27,615 nt of DNA from an uncultured Pseudoflavonifractor sp. (GCA_947383685.1 CANDEE010000022.1:1-27615); one strand, 5' to 3'. Counted from the stretch's first letter, positions 1 to 7,951 are shown. Numbers and translations are program-made. Notes: generated by a model not told the origin, from the letters alone.

Positions 1-669
1 GCCCTGAAGACCATCGTCACCACCGAGATGGCCCGGAAGGTCTGTGAGGTCAACGGCGTGCAGATGTTTGACACCTTTACCGGCTTCAAGTTCATGGCGG
101 AGAAGAAAAACGCCCTGGAGGCTTCCGGCGAGGGCAAGGTCATCTTCTCCTATGAGGAAAGCTACGGCTATATGCTGGGCGACTATGTCCGGGACAAGGA
201 CGCGGTTACCGCCGCCCTGGTGGCCACCGAGATGGCGGCCTACTACTATGACCGGGGCATGACCCTTTACGACGCTCTCCAGGAGCTGTATGCCAAGTAC
301 GGCGACTACGCCGAAAAGACGCTGAACCTGGTGATGCCCGGCCTGGACGGCCTTCAGAAGATGGCAAAGCTCATGGCCGACCTGCGGGAGAAGCCCCTCA
401 CCGAGATCGCCGGAGTGCCCGTCACCAGGCGCAAGGATTACAAGGACGGCACCGAGGAGGATGTGGCCACCGGCAAGAAGGTAGAAATGGAGCTGAAGGG
501 CTCCAACGTGCTGAAATACAAGCTCTCTGACGGCACCGACCTCATCGTCCGCCCCTCGGGCACCGAGCCCAAGGTGAAGGTCTACATCCTGGCCAGCGGC
601 CAGAGCAAGGCCGAGTGCGCCGAGAAGGTAGCAAAATACGCCGCCTGGGCAGAGACCTTGAAAAACTAA
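1..669 (+). CDS. pgcA: Phosphoglucomutase/phosphomannomutase, 3' part (partial)
   Basis: This is the C-terminal ~222 residues of an alpha-D-phosphohexomutase, which interconverts hexose 1- and 6-phosphates in the cytoplasm and feeds sugar nucleotides to envelope polymers. The reading frame is open from base 1, so the N-terminal half with the catalytic phosphoserine lies outside the window. Visible motifs are the sugar-binding loop EESYGYMLGDYVRDKDAV (about residues 50-70 of the fragment) and the phosphate-binding loop RPSGTEPKVKVY near the C-terminus, both typical of the family. The EESYG...GDYVRDKDAV form is closest to Bacillus PgcA-type phosphoglucomutases, but phosphomannomutase activity cannot be excluded. 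An intrinsic terminator follows 14 bases after the stop, so the gene ends its transcription unit. Confidence 0.9.
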   Translation, partial: ALKTIVTTEMARKVCEVNGVQMFDTFTGFKFMAEKKNALEASGEGKVIFSYEESYGYMLGDYVRDKDAVTAALVATEMAAYYYDRGMTLYDALQELYAKYGDYAEKTLNLVMPGLDGLQKMAKLMADLREKPLTEIAGVPVTRRKDYKDGTEEDVATGKKVEMELKGSNVLKYKLSDGTDLIVRPSGTEPKVKVYILASGQSKAECAEKVAKYAAWAETLKN

Positions 670-682
670 AGGATTGCTGTCA

Positions 683-716
683 AAAGCCCCCCGGAGCAAG
701 CTCCGGGGGGCTTTCT
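683..716 (+). terminator. Intrinsic terminator after phosphoglucomutase
   Basis: A perfect 14-bp stem (683-696 with 701-714) and a 4-base loop end in a short T-rich run (CTTTCT). It starts 14 bases after the stop codon of the mutase gene. Confidence 0.9.
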
Positions 717-799
717 CGCCCGTTCCCTCTACGCGGCTGTGATTGATCCCATTCCCCTGTTAGAAAAGCCCGTCCCCCAAAATTCCCAAACATTACAGC

Positions 800-828
800 T
801 ATACAGCAAAGGGGAAAGGTCATATAAT
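800..828 (+). promoter_or_regulatory. Sigma-A-like promoter of the MecA-like gene
   Basis: There is a perfect TATAAT at 823-828. A 4/6 match to the -35 box (TATACA, 800-805) lies 17 bases upstream. Start would be near 835, giving a leader of about 25 bases with AAGGAGG at 847-853, seven bases before the ATG at 861. Confidence 0.6.
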
Positions 829-860
829 GGAGGTACTTCTATGGATAAGGAGGCCCCCCT

Positions 861-1370
861 ATGACCATCGAACCCATCGGAGCCGCCAGCGTGGCCCTTT
901 ACCTCACCCCCGCCGACCTCAGCCGGCGGGGCCTCTCCGCCGCTCCCGGCAGCCTCACCTTGGAGCAGGCTTTGGAGCTGACGAGGGAAGCCTGTGGACA
1001 GGCGGGCATCGTCCTGGACGGAACGGTAGAAATTGAGGCTTACCCCGAGTGCTGCGGGGTGCTGGTCTTTGCCCGCGTCCGGCCCGTGGGACCAAGCTGG
1101 TTCCTCTTTGACGACCTGGAGGCCCTTTTGGAAGCAGCGCTGGCCCTACATAATGTCCCCGTAGACGCGTCCCTGTGGTGGTGGGAGGGCAAATACTGGC
1201 TCTCTCTGCCCTCCGAAGCAGAGGGCGCGGCGGCAGTGTGCCGGGAATTTGCTTCCCCCCGGCAGGCCGACCCCCTGTTGGAGGCCCGGCTGAAGGAGGC
1301 GGGCCAGTCCATCTTCCCCCACCATGCCCTGGCCCAGCTCTGCCGCCATTTTTTGCGTTTACATCTGTGA
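861..1370 (+). CDS. MecA-like adaptor protein
   Basis: This 169-residue protein resembles the MecA/YpbH adaptors that deliver substrates to the ClpC-ClpP protease. The N-terminus MTIEPIGAASVALYLTPADL follows the MecA pattern (MxIExI...T...y.s..Dl..RG). The C-terminal half (about residues 75-167) aligns by eye with the MecA C-terminal ClpC-binding domain: FDDLEALLEAA, then EGKYWLSL, then a closing FPHHALAQLCRHF like the ISEHALETIKKHF end of Bacillus MecA. It is shorter than Bacillus MecA (about 218 residues) because the acidic linker between the two domains is nearly absent. The start is fixed by AAGGAGG seven bases upstream. The assignment is by motif recognition only; the substrate is unknown. 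Confidence 0.7.
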   Translation: MTIEPIGAASVALYLTPADLSRRGLSAAPGSLTLEQALELTREACGQAGIVLDGTVEIEAYPECCGVLVFARVRPVGPSWFLFDDLEALLEAALALHNVPVDASLWWWEGKYWLSLPSEAEGAAAVCREFASPRQADPLLEARLKEAGQSIFPHHALAQLCRHFLRLHL

Positions 1371-1385
1371 AATTTATGGTATAAT
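1358..1385 (+). promoter_or_regulatory. Promoter of smpB-cyclophilin
   Basis: TTTACA (1358-1363, 5/6 to the consensus -35) is followed after 16 bases by a perfect TATAAT (1380-1385). The -35 overlaps the end of the MecA-like gene. The -10 lies inside the left arm of the palindrome at 1378-1422, and the predicted start (near 1392) falls within it too. Confidence 0.75.
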
Positions 1386-1422
1386 AATGGGGCGGGTCTT
1401 GGACCCGCCCCACTATTATACC
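1378..1422. repeat. 45-bp near-perfect palindrome over the smpB promoter
   Basis: Two 21-base arms (1378-1398 and 1402-1422) are inverted copies with a single mismatch around a 3-base centre. The core GGGGCGGGTC/GACCCGCCCC is perfect. No T-run follows, so it is not an obvious terminator. It covers the -10 box and start site of smpB. Confidence 0.9.
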
Positions 1423-1441
1423 GGAAAGGGAGGCTTTTGGC

Positions 1442-1912
1442 ATGGACAAAAAGGGCGGCGTCAAACCCATCGCCAAGAACGCCAAGGCCTTCCACGACTA
1501 CTTTGTGGAGGAGCGGTATGAGGCCGGAGTGGTCCTGTCGGGCACCGAGGTCAAGTCCATCCGCCAGGGGGGCGCCAACCTGAAGGACAGCTTCTGTCAG
1601 GTGAAGGACGGGGAGCTGTGGCTCTACGGGGTACATATCAGCCCCTATGAAAAGGGCAATATTTTCAATAAGGACCCCCGCCGGACCCGGAAGCTGCTGA
1701 TGCACAGGCGGGAGATCATGCGCCTGATGGGCACCGTCCAGCGGGACGGCCTGACCCTTGTGCCCCTGTCCCTCTACTTCAAGGATTCCAGGGTGAAGGT
1801 AGAGGTAGGACTCTGCAAGGGCAAAAAGCTCTACGACAAGCGGGCCTCGGCAGCGGAGCGGGACAGCAAGCGGACCATTGACCGGGCCATGAAGGAGCGG
1901 GGCCGGTATTAA
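1442..1912 (+). CDS. smpB: SsrA-binding protein SmpB
   Basis: SmpB (156 residues, normal length) binds the tRNA-like part of tmRNA and brings it to stalled ribosomes for trans-translation. Recognisable family motifs run through the protein: LSGTEVKSIRQGGANLKDSF (about residues 31-50), a central HISPYEKGN block, DPRRTRKLLMHRREI, and LTLVPLSLYFKDSRVKVEVG followed by the basic GKKLYDKR tail. The C-terminus (AERDSKRTIDRAMKERGRY) is the usual flexible basic helix. AAGGGAGG lies about nine bases before the ATG. The gene is followed after 19 bases by the cyclophilin gene and, 0.7 kb on, by ssrA, its RNA partner. Confidence 0.97.
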   Translation: MDKKGGVKPIAKNAKAFHDYFVEERYEAGVVLSGTEVKSIRQGGANLKDSFCQVKDGELWLYGVHISPYEKGNIFNKDPRRTRKLLMHRREIMRLMGTVQRDGLTLVPLSLYFKDSRVKVEVGLCKGKKLYDKRASAAERDSKRTIDRAMKERGRY

Positions 1913-1931
1913 AGGAAAGGATGTGTTTTCC

Positions 1932-2456
1932 ATGGCACAGAATCCCATTGTTACCATCGAGATGGAGGACGGCGGCGTCATGAAGGCTGAGCTCTATCCG
2001 GAGGTAGCTCCCAACACGGTAAACAATTTTATCTCTCTGGTGAAGAAGGGCTTTTATGACGGGCTCATCTTCCACCGGGTCATCCCCGGCTTTATGATCC
2101 AGGGGGGCGATCCTCAGGGCACAGGCACCGGCGGGCCGGGGTACACCATCCCCGGCGAGTTTACCTCCAACCGGTTTAAAAACGACCTGAAGCACGACCG
2201 GGGGGTGCTCTCCATGGCCCGGACTATGGCCCCCAACTCGGCAGGCAGCCAGTTCTTCCTGATGGTAGCCCCGGCCCCCCACCTGGACGGCGAGTACGCC
2301 GCCTTTGGCAAGGTCATCGAGGGCATGGACGTGGCAGACAAGATCGTGCTGGCCCCCCGGAACGTCTACAACGACAAACCCAACAAGGATCAGCGGATGA
2401 AAACGGTAACGGTGGACACCTTTGGGGTGGAGTATCCGGAGCCTCAGAAATCATAA
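1932..2456 (+). CDS. Cyclophilin-type peptidyl-prolyl cis-trans isomerase
   Basis: A single-domain cytoplasmic cyclophilin of 174 residues that speeds proline isomerisation during folding. Visible signature blocks are FHRVIPGFMIQGGDPQGTG (active-site Arg and Gln region), MARTMAPNSAGSQFFLM, and the later DGEYAAFGKVIEGMDV. There is no signal peptide. The ATG at 1932 is chosen because AAAGGAAAGG ends 11 bases upstream; a GTG at 1923 in the same frame would be only two bases from that site. It lies 19 bases after smpB and is probably co-transcribed from the smpB promoter. Confidence 0.93.
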   Translation: MAQNPIVTIEMEDGGVMKAELYPEVAPNTVNNFISLVKKGFYDGLIFHRVIPGFMIQGGDPQGTGTGGPGYTIPGEFTSNRFKNDLKHDRGVLSMARTMAPNSAGSQFFLMVAPAPHLDGEYAAFGKVIEGMDVADKIVLAPRNVYNDKPNKDQRMKTVTVDTFGVEYPEPQKS

Positions 2457-2624
2457 GTTTTACATTTCCCCGGCCTGTATAGGCCCTTGACCTGAATGGT
2501 CTTGACCTTGACCTTTTACCAACCAAAACCAGCGAAGCTGGTTTTGGTTGGAGAGGAGGGGCAACGGAGTGAGTGAGCTCTGGCCTTTAGGCCGGAGCGA
2601 AGGATACGAAGTTTGCCTCGACGA
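2457..2624 (+). other. Non-coding region upstream of ssrA
   Basis: This 168-base stretch holds no credible ORF. It contains three TTGACC words (between about 2487 and 2514), a perfect 15-bp stem with a 3-base loop (2519-2533 with 2537-2551), and a second small inverted repeat around GGCC-TTTA-GGCC (2582-2593). No T-run follows the 15-bp stem on either strand, so it is not a standard terminator. I found no convincing -10/-35 pair at the expected distance from the mature tmRNA 5' end, which suggests a longer precursor or co-transcription with smpB-cyclophilin. Confidence 0.6.
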
Positions 2625-2971
2625 GGGGGCGTACTGGTTTCGACGGGGGCGTGGAAGTGGGAATAGCGGGCGGATGCGCCTAACATCCTTAAAATAGGCA
2701 AAAAACAATTAAACGCCAACAATAACGTTGAGCTTGTCGCGGCTTAAGCCGTGACCGTTCCGCCCAGGAGGGCCACGGCCTGGGACGGGGCGTCGTTGAG
2801 TGGCGAACGTGAGTGCGCAAAGCTTTGAGCGCACCATGCACAATGAAGCTACCAAGCCTATGAGTGTGTCAGCCCACGCTTAGGTAAGGGAATGTAAAGG
2901 ACTGTCTGCGCCCGGAGAAGTTCCCATGAAAATGCTTTCGGACGGGAGTTCGACTCTCCCCGCCTCCACCA
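2625..2971 (+). ncRNA. ssrA: Transfer-messenger RNA (tmRNA)
   Basis: tmRNA rescues stalled ribosomes and tags the unfinished protein for proteolysis. The 5' end GGGGGCG pairs with CGCCTCC just before the encoded CCA (2969-2971) to form the 7-bp acceptor stem with one G-U pair. The T-arm GGGAG-TTCGACT-CTCCC is at 2944-2960, and the 5' part shows the usual CTGGTTTCGACGGGG. The resume codon appears to be GGC at 2697. The tag reads GKKQLNANNNVELVAA and stops at TAA 2745-2747; the charged alanine precedes it. Length 347 nt is normal for a one-piece tmRNA. A strong terminator follows four bases downstream. Confidence 0.96.
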
Positions 2972-2974
2972 AAA

Positions 2975-3010
2975 ACAACGTGGACCCCTTAAAGGGGTCC
3001 ACGTTGTTTT
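2975..3010. terminator. Bidirectional terminator between ssrA and cutC
   Basis: A 14-bp perfect stem (2975-2988 with 2994-3007) with a 5-base loop ends in TTTT on the + strand. On the - strand it is followed by a T-rich run as well, so it can also end the leftward wal-cutC operon. Confidence 0.93.
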
Positions 3011-3043
3011 TATGCAAGGGGAAGACCCCCTTTTTTCAAAAAG

Positions 3044-3802
3044 TCAGACCTTCCCCAGCCCGTGAACGGCCTTCGCGCAGGAGCGGAACTCCTCCTCGTC
3101 CGTTCTCCAAATCTCATACTCCGACAGGGAGGGCAGGCCCATGGAGACCTCCGCCTTCCGGTAGACCATGCCGCTGTCCACCGGTCCCTTTCGGCCCGTG
3201 GTGTGATAAGCCAGAACGCCCGTTTTTTCATAAATTTCCCGGATATTTCCCCGTTTTATGCCGCTGCCCGCCATAATGGCAATCCGGTCCGATCCCCGTC
3301 GGCGCAGCTCTCTCAGCAGCTCCGTTCCCTCCGCGGCGCTCCGGGCCTGACCGGAGGTCAAAATGGTCCGGCAGCCCAGCTCCGCCGCCGTTTTCAGAGC
3401 GGCGAATGGGTCCCGGGCCATGTCAAAAGCCCGGTGAAGGGTGACCTCCATTCCTCCGGCCCGCTCCATCAGCCGCGCCATCCGCTCCCGGTCCAGACTG
3501 CCCTCCGCCGTCAGCACACCGATGACTACGCCGTTGGCCCCCAGTTCCCGGAACCGGGCGATTTCCTCCCCCATCTCCTCCAGTTCCTCCGGAGCATAGA
3601 GAAAATCCCCAAACCGTGGACGGATCAGCACATTGATTTTTACGCCGCAGTCCCGGCAGACCTGCTCAAACAGGGCCTGAGAAGGAGTCGTCCCACCGAT
3701 GGCCAGATTGGCGCACAGCTCCAGCCGGTCCGCCCCGCCCCTTGCCGCCGCCATGGCGGAGGCATAGGAGTCCACACAGCCCTCAATCAGAGGTCGCTCC
3801 AT
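3044..3802 (-). CDS. cutC: CutC family protein
   Basis: A 252-residue member of the CutC family, a TIM-barrel protein historically linked to copper tolerance but of uncertain biochemical role. The N-terminal block IEGCVDSYASAMAAARGGAD with RLELCANLAIGGTTPS is diagnostic, followed by the INVLIRPRFGDFLY region and VTLHRAFDMARDP, then ILTSGQARSA and IMAGSGI, as in other family members. The second ATG (3802) is preferred over the one at 3808 because the GGAGG element abuts the first and sits seven bases from the second. It is the last gene of the wal operon, 36 bases after yycI. The functional link with cell-wall control is not explained by the family. Confidence 0.9.
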   Translation of the reverse strand: MERPLIEGCVDSYASAMAAARGGADRLELCANLAIGGTTPSQALFEQVCRDCGVKINVLIRPRFGDFLYAPEELEEMGEEIARFRELGANGVVIGVLTAEGSLDRERMARLMERAGGMEVTLHRAFDMARDPFAALKTAAELGCRTILTSGQARSAAEGTELLRELRRRGSDRIAIMAGSGIKRGNIREIYEKTGVLAYHTTGRKGPVDSGMVYRKAEVSMGLPSLSEYEIWRTDEEEFRSCAKAVHGLGKV

Positions 3803-3838
3803 TCTCATTCCTCCCTCTCCAAAAAGCCAGAGCTTATT

Positions 3839-4648
3839 TCATTCCATCGCGGTAACAGCGCCCGTATGGCCATCCACCGCAAAACGCCAGGTGTCCGTCT
3901 CAATAAACCAGGCAGGGGTCAGGGTCACGTCCCCCACACCCCCAACCACATAGCCGGGATACATTTCTGTAATTTGGGAGCATACATACCCTTCGCCTCG
4001 GCTCAGCTCGTCCAGGAGCCGGGCCAGGGCAGTGGCGGCGGCAACCGTCTCCTCGGCAGGAAGGTCCTCCCATGTCCCCGCCAAAAGCCGGAGGTTCAGA
4101 GTCTGGACCTGCGTCCCTCCTTCAAAAAAGCTCAAAACGGCGGCCTGGCCGGGGATAGGAATCCCATTCCAAAGCTGGACATAGCGGAGGCCGTCCTTCT
4201 CTCCGGCCCCAGCTTGGTCCACTCTTTGAAGGTCCACCCCCAGCTTGGAAAGCCGCTCCAGCACCGCATTTTCAGAGAGAGCCGTGCCGGAGTCAAACTC
4301 CACCTCCAGCTCCCCCGACGCAGCGTTGACAGCGATTCCCTCAGTCCCGGTGTATACGGTCCTGGCCCCCGAGGTTTGGACGCCGGACACCGGCCCTACC
4401 AAAAGGGCTGCCTGCTCCTCCCCAAAGGGAGACAGGGTAACCCGGTGAGAGATGAGGTCCAGTGTCCCCGGTACCTCCTGGGGCAAAAAGGCCACGCCGT
4501 TTCGGGCCAGAATGTCCACCATCCGTTCCCGGGTCTCCCGGTCGCTCCAGCGGCTCCGCCATTCCCGCAGGCCCACCTGCCCCAGCAGGAAGCCGTTGAC
4601 GATCACCAGCAGCAATATGATGATGTTTTTGATTTTAGACCAGCGCAT
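3839..4648 (-). CDS. yycI: YycI/WalI-like membrane-anchored regulator
   Basis: A 269-residue protein with a short cytoplasmic start (MRWSKIKN), one N-terminal membrane helix (IIILLLVIVNGFLLGQV, about residues 9-25) and a large extracytoplasmic part. This topology, the length and the position directly after yycH fit YycI (WalI), which in Bacillus pairs with YycH in the membrane and modulates the WalK kinase. The C-terminal stretch (TPAWFIETDTWRFAVDGHTGAV) is typical of the YycI/PepSY-like fold. AAGGAGG lies six bases before the ATG. The gap to yycH is 44 bases. Sequence divergence in this family is high, so the call rests on topology and context as much as motifs. Confidence 0.82.
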   Translation of the reverse strand: MRWSKIKNIIILLLVIVNGFLLGQVGLREWRSRWSDRETRERMVDILARNGVAFLPQEVPGTLDLISHRVTLSPFGEEQAALLVGPVSGVQTSGARTVYTGTEGIAVNAASGELEVEFDSGTALSENAVLERLSKLGVDLQRVDQAGAGEKDGLRYVQLWNGIPIPGQAAVLSFFEGGTQVQTLNLRLLAGTWEDLPAEETVAAATALARLLDELSRGEGYVCSQITEMYPGYVVGGVGDVTLTPAWFIETDTWRFAVDGHTGAVTAME

Positions 4649-4692
4649 GGCAGGCCTCCTTACGGTTCAAACGGGCCGTATAAACAGCTTTG

Positions 4693-6021
4693 CTATTCCT
4701 CCGCCATCCAGCCGGCGGCAAGGGAGCTGCTCCCCGTATCATGATAGCTCAAAATCAGGCGTTTCCCGCTGTCCTGGTAGGTTTCCGCCCCCAGTGCGGC
4801 AGCGGCCAGCCGCTGCCCAGGCAGCAGAGCCGTCTCCCCCGTGGGAAGGTAACTCCGCAAGGTCAGGGCGAAATCGGTTACCCGCCCATCGGCAATGGTA
4901 AAGCTGGCGGACCAGCCCTCCGTTCCCGTTTGCAAGGGGATCCCCTCCAATCGGCTGTGGAAGGTGACGGTCCAACCCTCCTCTCCCTCCTCTGTCCCAG
5001 TAAGGACAAAGTCCAGGGCCTCCCCCTTCCATGGGGCGGCAGCCCGGTTCAGCAGGGTCCAGGCAGCGGTGGCAGCCTCCTCCGCCGTCACCCGGCCTGT
5101 CTGGGTAGAGACGGGATAGCGAGCCTCCTCTCCGGCGTGAAAAATCACGCCGCCGTCGGCGCTCACCCGGAGGCGGTCACCGCTCTCGTTGATGGCCAGG
5201 CCCCCGGCGGCCTCATAGGCGGAGCCTACCCCAGACTGAAAGCCCAGGGCGGTGAGGAGCTGCTCCAATGCCTCCCCGTCCCCCACAAAATCAGGTGCGG
5301 AGACAGCATACCGCTGGGGCTGGGGGGCAGTCATGGGTACCAGCACGTCCGGGTCAATGGTTTCATAGGCCCGGTCGGTCTGGGCCAGGACATAGGCAAA
5401 AGCGGCGCCGTTGGGATCGAATTTCTCCAGAACAGCGTCCATATGGCCCTCATAGTGGACCTGGGTAGACGTCCGGTAGTAGTCGTTTCCGTCCCGCCAA
5501 GAGAGCCAGACCTGGGTCCCGTCCCAGGCCAAGAGGAGGGCGCAGGCCTTTCCCTCCAGGCTCCCAGTCCCCTGCCCCAGCCATGCGGACATGACGGAGA
5601 GGGAGGGCGCACCCTGGAAGGTACAGTAGATTCCCGGCGCCTCCAAATATGCCTGCCACTGGCGGCGGGTGGTCCGCTCCGGAGTCCCTGCGGCGGCAAA
5701 GCCTTCCCCCAGCAAAGGAGAAAGCTCCCCGAAGGCCCGGTCCACCTGGAGCGCATCATATACCGCTCCGTAGAGGCCTCTGGTGTTCCGGGCGGCGATC
5801 CCGTATGGCTCCACCGCCTCCTTGGGCTGCCGGGCCACCGGCTCCACCGCCGGGGGGGCGGCAGCCACCCAGCCCCGAAGCTGGGTAACAAGGGGAGTCT
5901 GCCAGGCCAGGAACACAGCGGAGCAGGTCAAAGCTGCGATCAAAATATCCTTGCCAATCTCAATCAAACGCCGCCGCCCGGTGGGCTTTGCCACCGGGGG
6001 GGCCTCCTTACGCCTCGGCAT
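4693..6021 (-). CDS. yycH: YycH/WalH-like regulator of WalK
   Basis: A 442-residue protein with a basic cytoplasmic N-terminus, one membrane helix (about residues 22-42, around DILIAALTCSAVFLAWQTPL) and a long extracytoplasmic domain. In Bacillus, YycH together with YycI tunes the WalK kinase. The start is taken as the ATG at 6021, overlapping the end of walK by 14 bases; an in-frame TTG at 6036 is possible but has no better ribosome site. The overlap implies translational coupling with walK. The extracytoplasmic part has no catalytic motif that I recognise, consistent with a scaffold or sensor role. Confidence 0.82.
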   Translation of the reverse strand: MPRRKEAPPVAKPTGRRRLIEIGKDILIAALTCSAVFLAWQTPLVTQLRGWVAAAPPAVEPVARQPKEAVEPYGIAARNTRGLYGAVYDALQVDRAFGELSPLLGEGFAAAGTPERTTRRQWQAYLEAPGIYCTFQGAPSLSVMSAWLGQGTGSLEGKACALLLAWDGTQVWLSWRDGNDYYRTSTQVHYEGHMDAVLEKFDPNGAAFAYVLAQTDRAYETIDPDVLVPMTAPQPQRYAVSAPDFVGDGEALEQLLTALGFQSGVGSAYEAAGGLAINESGDRLRVSADGGVIFHAGEEARYPVSTQTGRVTAEEAATAAWTLLNRAAAPWKGEALDFVLTGTEEGEEGWTVTFHSRLEGIPLQTGTEGWSASFTIADGRVTDFALTLRSYLPTGETALLPGQRLAAAALGAETYQDSGKRLILSYHDTGSSSLAAGWMAEE

Positions 6022-7792
6022 GGCGGGGGCCCTCAATGGGCAGCTCTACCCGAATGGTCAGGCCAGGGTCCGGCTTGTCCACAATAGAGATACTTCCCTG
6101 ATGCTGGTCTACGATCTCTTTGGCGATGGAAAGGCCCAGGCCGGTGCCTCCCGACTCCCGGGAACGGGCCTTGTCCACCCGGTAAAAACGCTCAAAAATG
6201 CGCTCCCGGTCGGCTTTGGGGATACCAATGCCGTTGTCGGATACCTCCAGCCACACCTTATCCTGGTTGGAGCCGGCTGTAACCGCAATCTTCCCTCCAT
6301 CGGGGGTATATTTGATGGAATTGGACACCACGTTCATCATTACCTGAGTGATCCGCTCCCGGTCTGCCGTCACCTTGGGAAGACGGTTAGGCAGCTCCAC
6401 GGTGAGGGTATGCCCATGACGCTCGGCCTCCAGGCGGTTGGCATTGACCATGGTCTCAATGGCCTCGGCAAAGGAAAAGGTGGTCAGGTTCAGCTCGCTC
6501 CTGCCCGAGTCGAACCGGGACAGGGTGAGAAGGTCCTGCACGATGTGGGCCATCCGCTCCGACTCGCTCAAAATCACGTTGAGAAAGCTTTTTTCCATGT
6601 CGGGAGGCAGGCTCCCGGCGCTGTCCACCAGGGTCTCGGCATAGGAATGGATGTTGGTCAGGGGGGTCCTCAGCTCGTGGGAGACGTTTGCCACAAACTC
6701 CTTGCGCATCTCCTCAGTCTTGTTCCGCTCGGTCACATCGTGGATGACCACCAGCACTCCCGTCTGATGGTCCCGGTCAAAGGGGGCCAGCAGCAGTTCC
6801 AGGCTCCTGCCCTCCAGCTCCCGGCTGCCGGCAATGAAGCCTAAGGCTCCCGGCTCCAACGCCTCCCGGAGAGAGGCCATATCTCCAAAGAGAGCCGTAT
6901 AGTTTACCTCTCCCCCGATGGGCAGGCTCCGCCCCAGCATTTCCTCCGCCGCGGGGTTGGACTGGATGATCTCCCCCCGCTGGTCAAAGGCCACCACGCC
7001 GTCGGTCATATGAAGAAACAGGGTGCCCAGCTTGTTCCGCTCGTTCTCCACCTCTTGCAAAGTGCTCTGGAGCTGGCGGGCCATGTCGTTGAAGGTGGAG
7101 GTCAAAACGCCGATCTCATCCCGGGAATCCACCTCGATCTTGTGGGAAAAATCTCCGGAGGCTACCTCCTCCGCACCCTCGGTAAGCCGCTCGATGGGGG
7201 TAATGAGGGTCTTGGACAGGAGGAAGGACAGCAGCACTGAAATGGCGATGCCGAAGGCCAGAGCCTCCAGAATCAGGACTACAAGCTGACCCGTCAGGTT
7301 CTGGACCGCCTGCTTGGAGTCCTTGATATAGACCACATAGTCCCTTTCCCCCCGGGTAACGGGGATGGCCACGTCCATATAGGCGGCGGTGGGGTCGGAG
7401 GAGTCGCCCACCTCTCCGGTAAGGGCGGCGGACAGGTTGTGGGTCAGAGTGAGGGATACGCCCTCGGTTTCATTGGTACCCGCCAGATACGCTCCCGTGG
7501 CTCCGTCCAGCACATAGAAATTCCGGGTCAGGCCGTCCACACCCAGGTCGCCGCTCCGCGCCCGAAGCATCTGGTCGATCTGTTGGGCGCCGCTCACCTC
7601 ATCGGGGGCGGCATTTTCCAGATCATGGTAAAATTCCGGGTCATTCTGAAAGACGCCCTGCATCTGGGAGTAAAACTGGTCCAAATAAAATCCGGACACC
7701 GAGTTCACCAGAAAGGCTCCTACCACCGTCATCAGCGACACGATGAGCAAGGTCATAATGAGCATCAGCTTCATATGCAGGCTGCGAAACAT
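6008..7792 (-). CDS. walK: Sensor histidine kinase WalK
   Basis: The membrane sensor kinase (594 residues) of the WalRK system, which in Firmicutes matches wall hydrolase expression to growth. Order of parts: TM1 (about 8-30), extracellular sensor loop (31-168), TM2 (169-192), HAMP (193-245), PAS (about 255-355), HisKA with the phospho-acceptor in FVANVSHELRTPL (His372), N box NVVSNSIKYTPDGG, G1 DNGIGIP and G2 GGTGLGLSIAKEI. The arrangement with one extracellular domain and a cytoplasmic PAS is the standard Bacillus/Clostridia WalK form. AAGGGGGG precedes the ATG. walR lies 159 bases upstream, and yycH overlaps the 3' end. Confidence 0.95.
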   Translation of the reverse strand: MFRSLHMKLMLIMTLLIVSLMTVVGAFLVNSVSGFYLDQFYSQMQGVFQNDPEFYHDLENAAPDEVSGAQQIDQMLRARSGDLGVDGLTRNFYVLDGATGAYLAGTNETEGVSLTLTHNLSAALTGEVGDSSDPTAAYMDVAIPVTRGERDYVVYIKDSKQAVQNLTGQLVVLILEALAFGIAISVLLSFLLSKTLITPIERLTEGAEEVASGDFSHKIEVDSRDEIGVLTSTFNDMARQLQSTLQEVENERNKLGTLFLHMTDGVVAFDQRGEIIQSNPAAEEMLGRSLPIGGEVNYTALFGDMASLREALEPGALGFIAGSRELEGRSLELLLAPFDRDHQTGVLVVIHDVTERNKTEEMRKEFVANVSHELRTPLTNIHSYAETLVDSAGSLPPDMEKSFLNVILSESERMAHIVQDLLTLSRFDSGRSELNLTTFSFAEAIETMVNANRLEAERHGHTLTVELPNRLPKVTADRERITQVMMNVVSNSIKYTPDGGKIAVTAGSNQDKVWLEVSDNGIGIPKADRERIFERFYRVDKARSRESGGTGLGLSIAKEIVDQHQGSISIVDKPDPGLTIRVELPIEGPRHAEA

Positions 7793-7848
7793 GGGTTACC
7801 CCCCTTTTCACCTTTCGCTGGGACAGAGCCGGGGCAGGACCCCCGCCG

Positions 7849-7914
7849 TCACTCTAAAAACGCATGGGAGAGAATGGCAAACTCCTCCTGGCAGGGGAGC
7901 CATTTTCGCTCCAT
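7849..7914 (-). CDS. Possible 21-codon ORF between walR and walK
   Basis: The 159-base walR-walK gap contains an open frame in the +1 register relative to walR. It reads through the end of walR as an acidic, helix-like stretch (EEEARRYDDSLERMERKW...) and stops at 7849-7851. No start codon is available at the far end, so only a 21-residue peptide from an ATG at 7914 could be made by ordinary initiation, and no good ribosome site precedes it. It may be a decayed 3' extension or simply chance. Confidence 0.15.
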   Translation of the reverse strand: MERKWLPCQEEFAILSHAFLE

Positions 7915-7951
7915 CCGCTCCAGGGAATCGTCATACCGCCGGGCCTCCTCC

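Noticed and set aside
827..1036. ATG frame starting inside the -10 of the MecA-like gene
   Set aside because: The start codon lies in the promoter and the frame is in the wrong register; the frame at 861 has a proper ribosome site and MecA motifs.
3062..6087. Long + strand open frames opposite cutC, yycI and yycH
   Set aside because: Shadows of the - strand wal operon genes; no recognisable domains and no ribosome sites.
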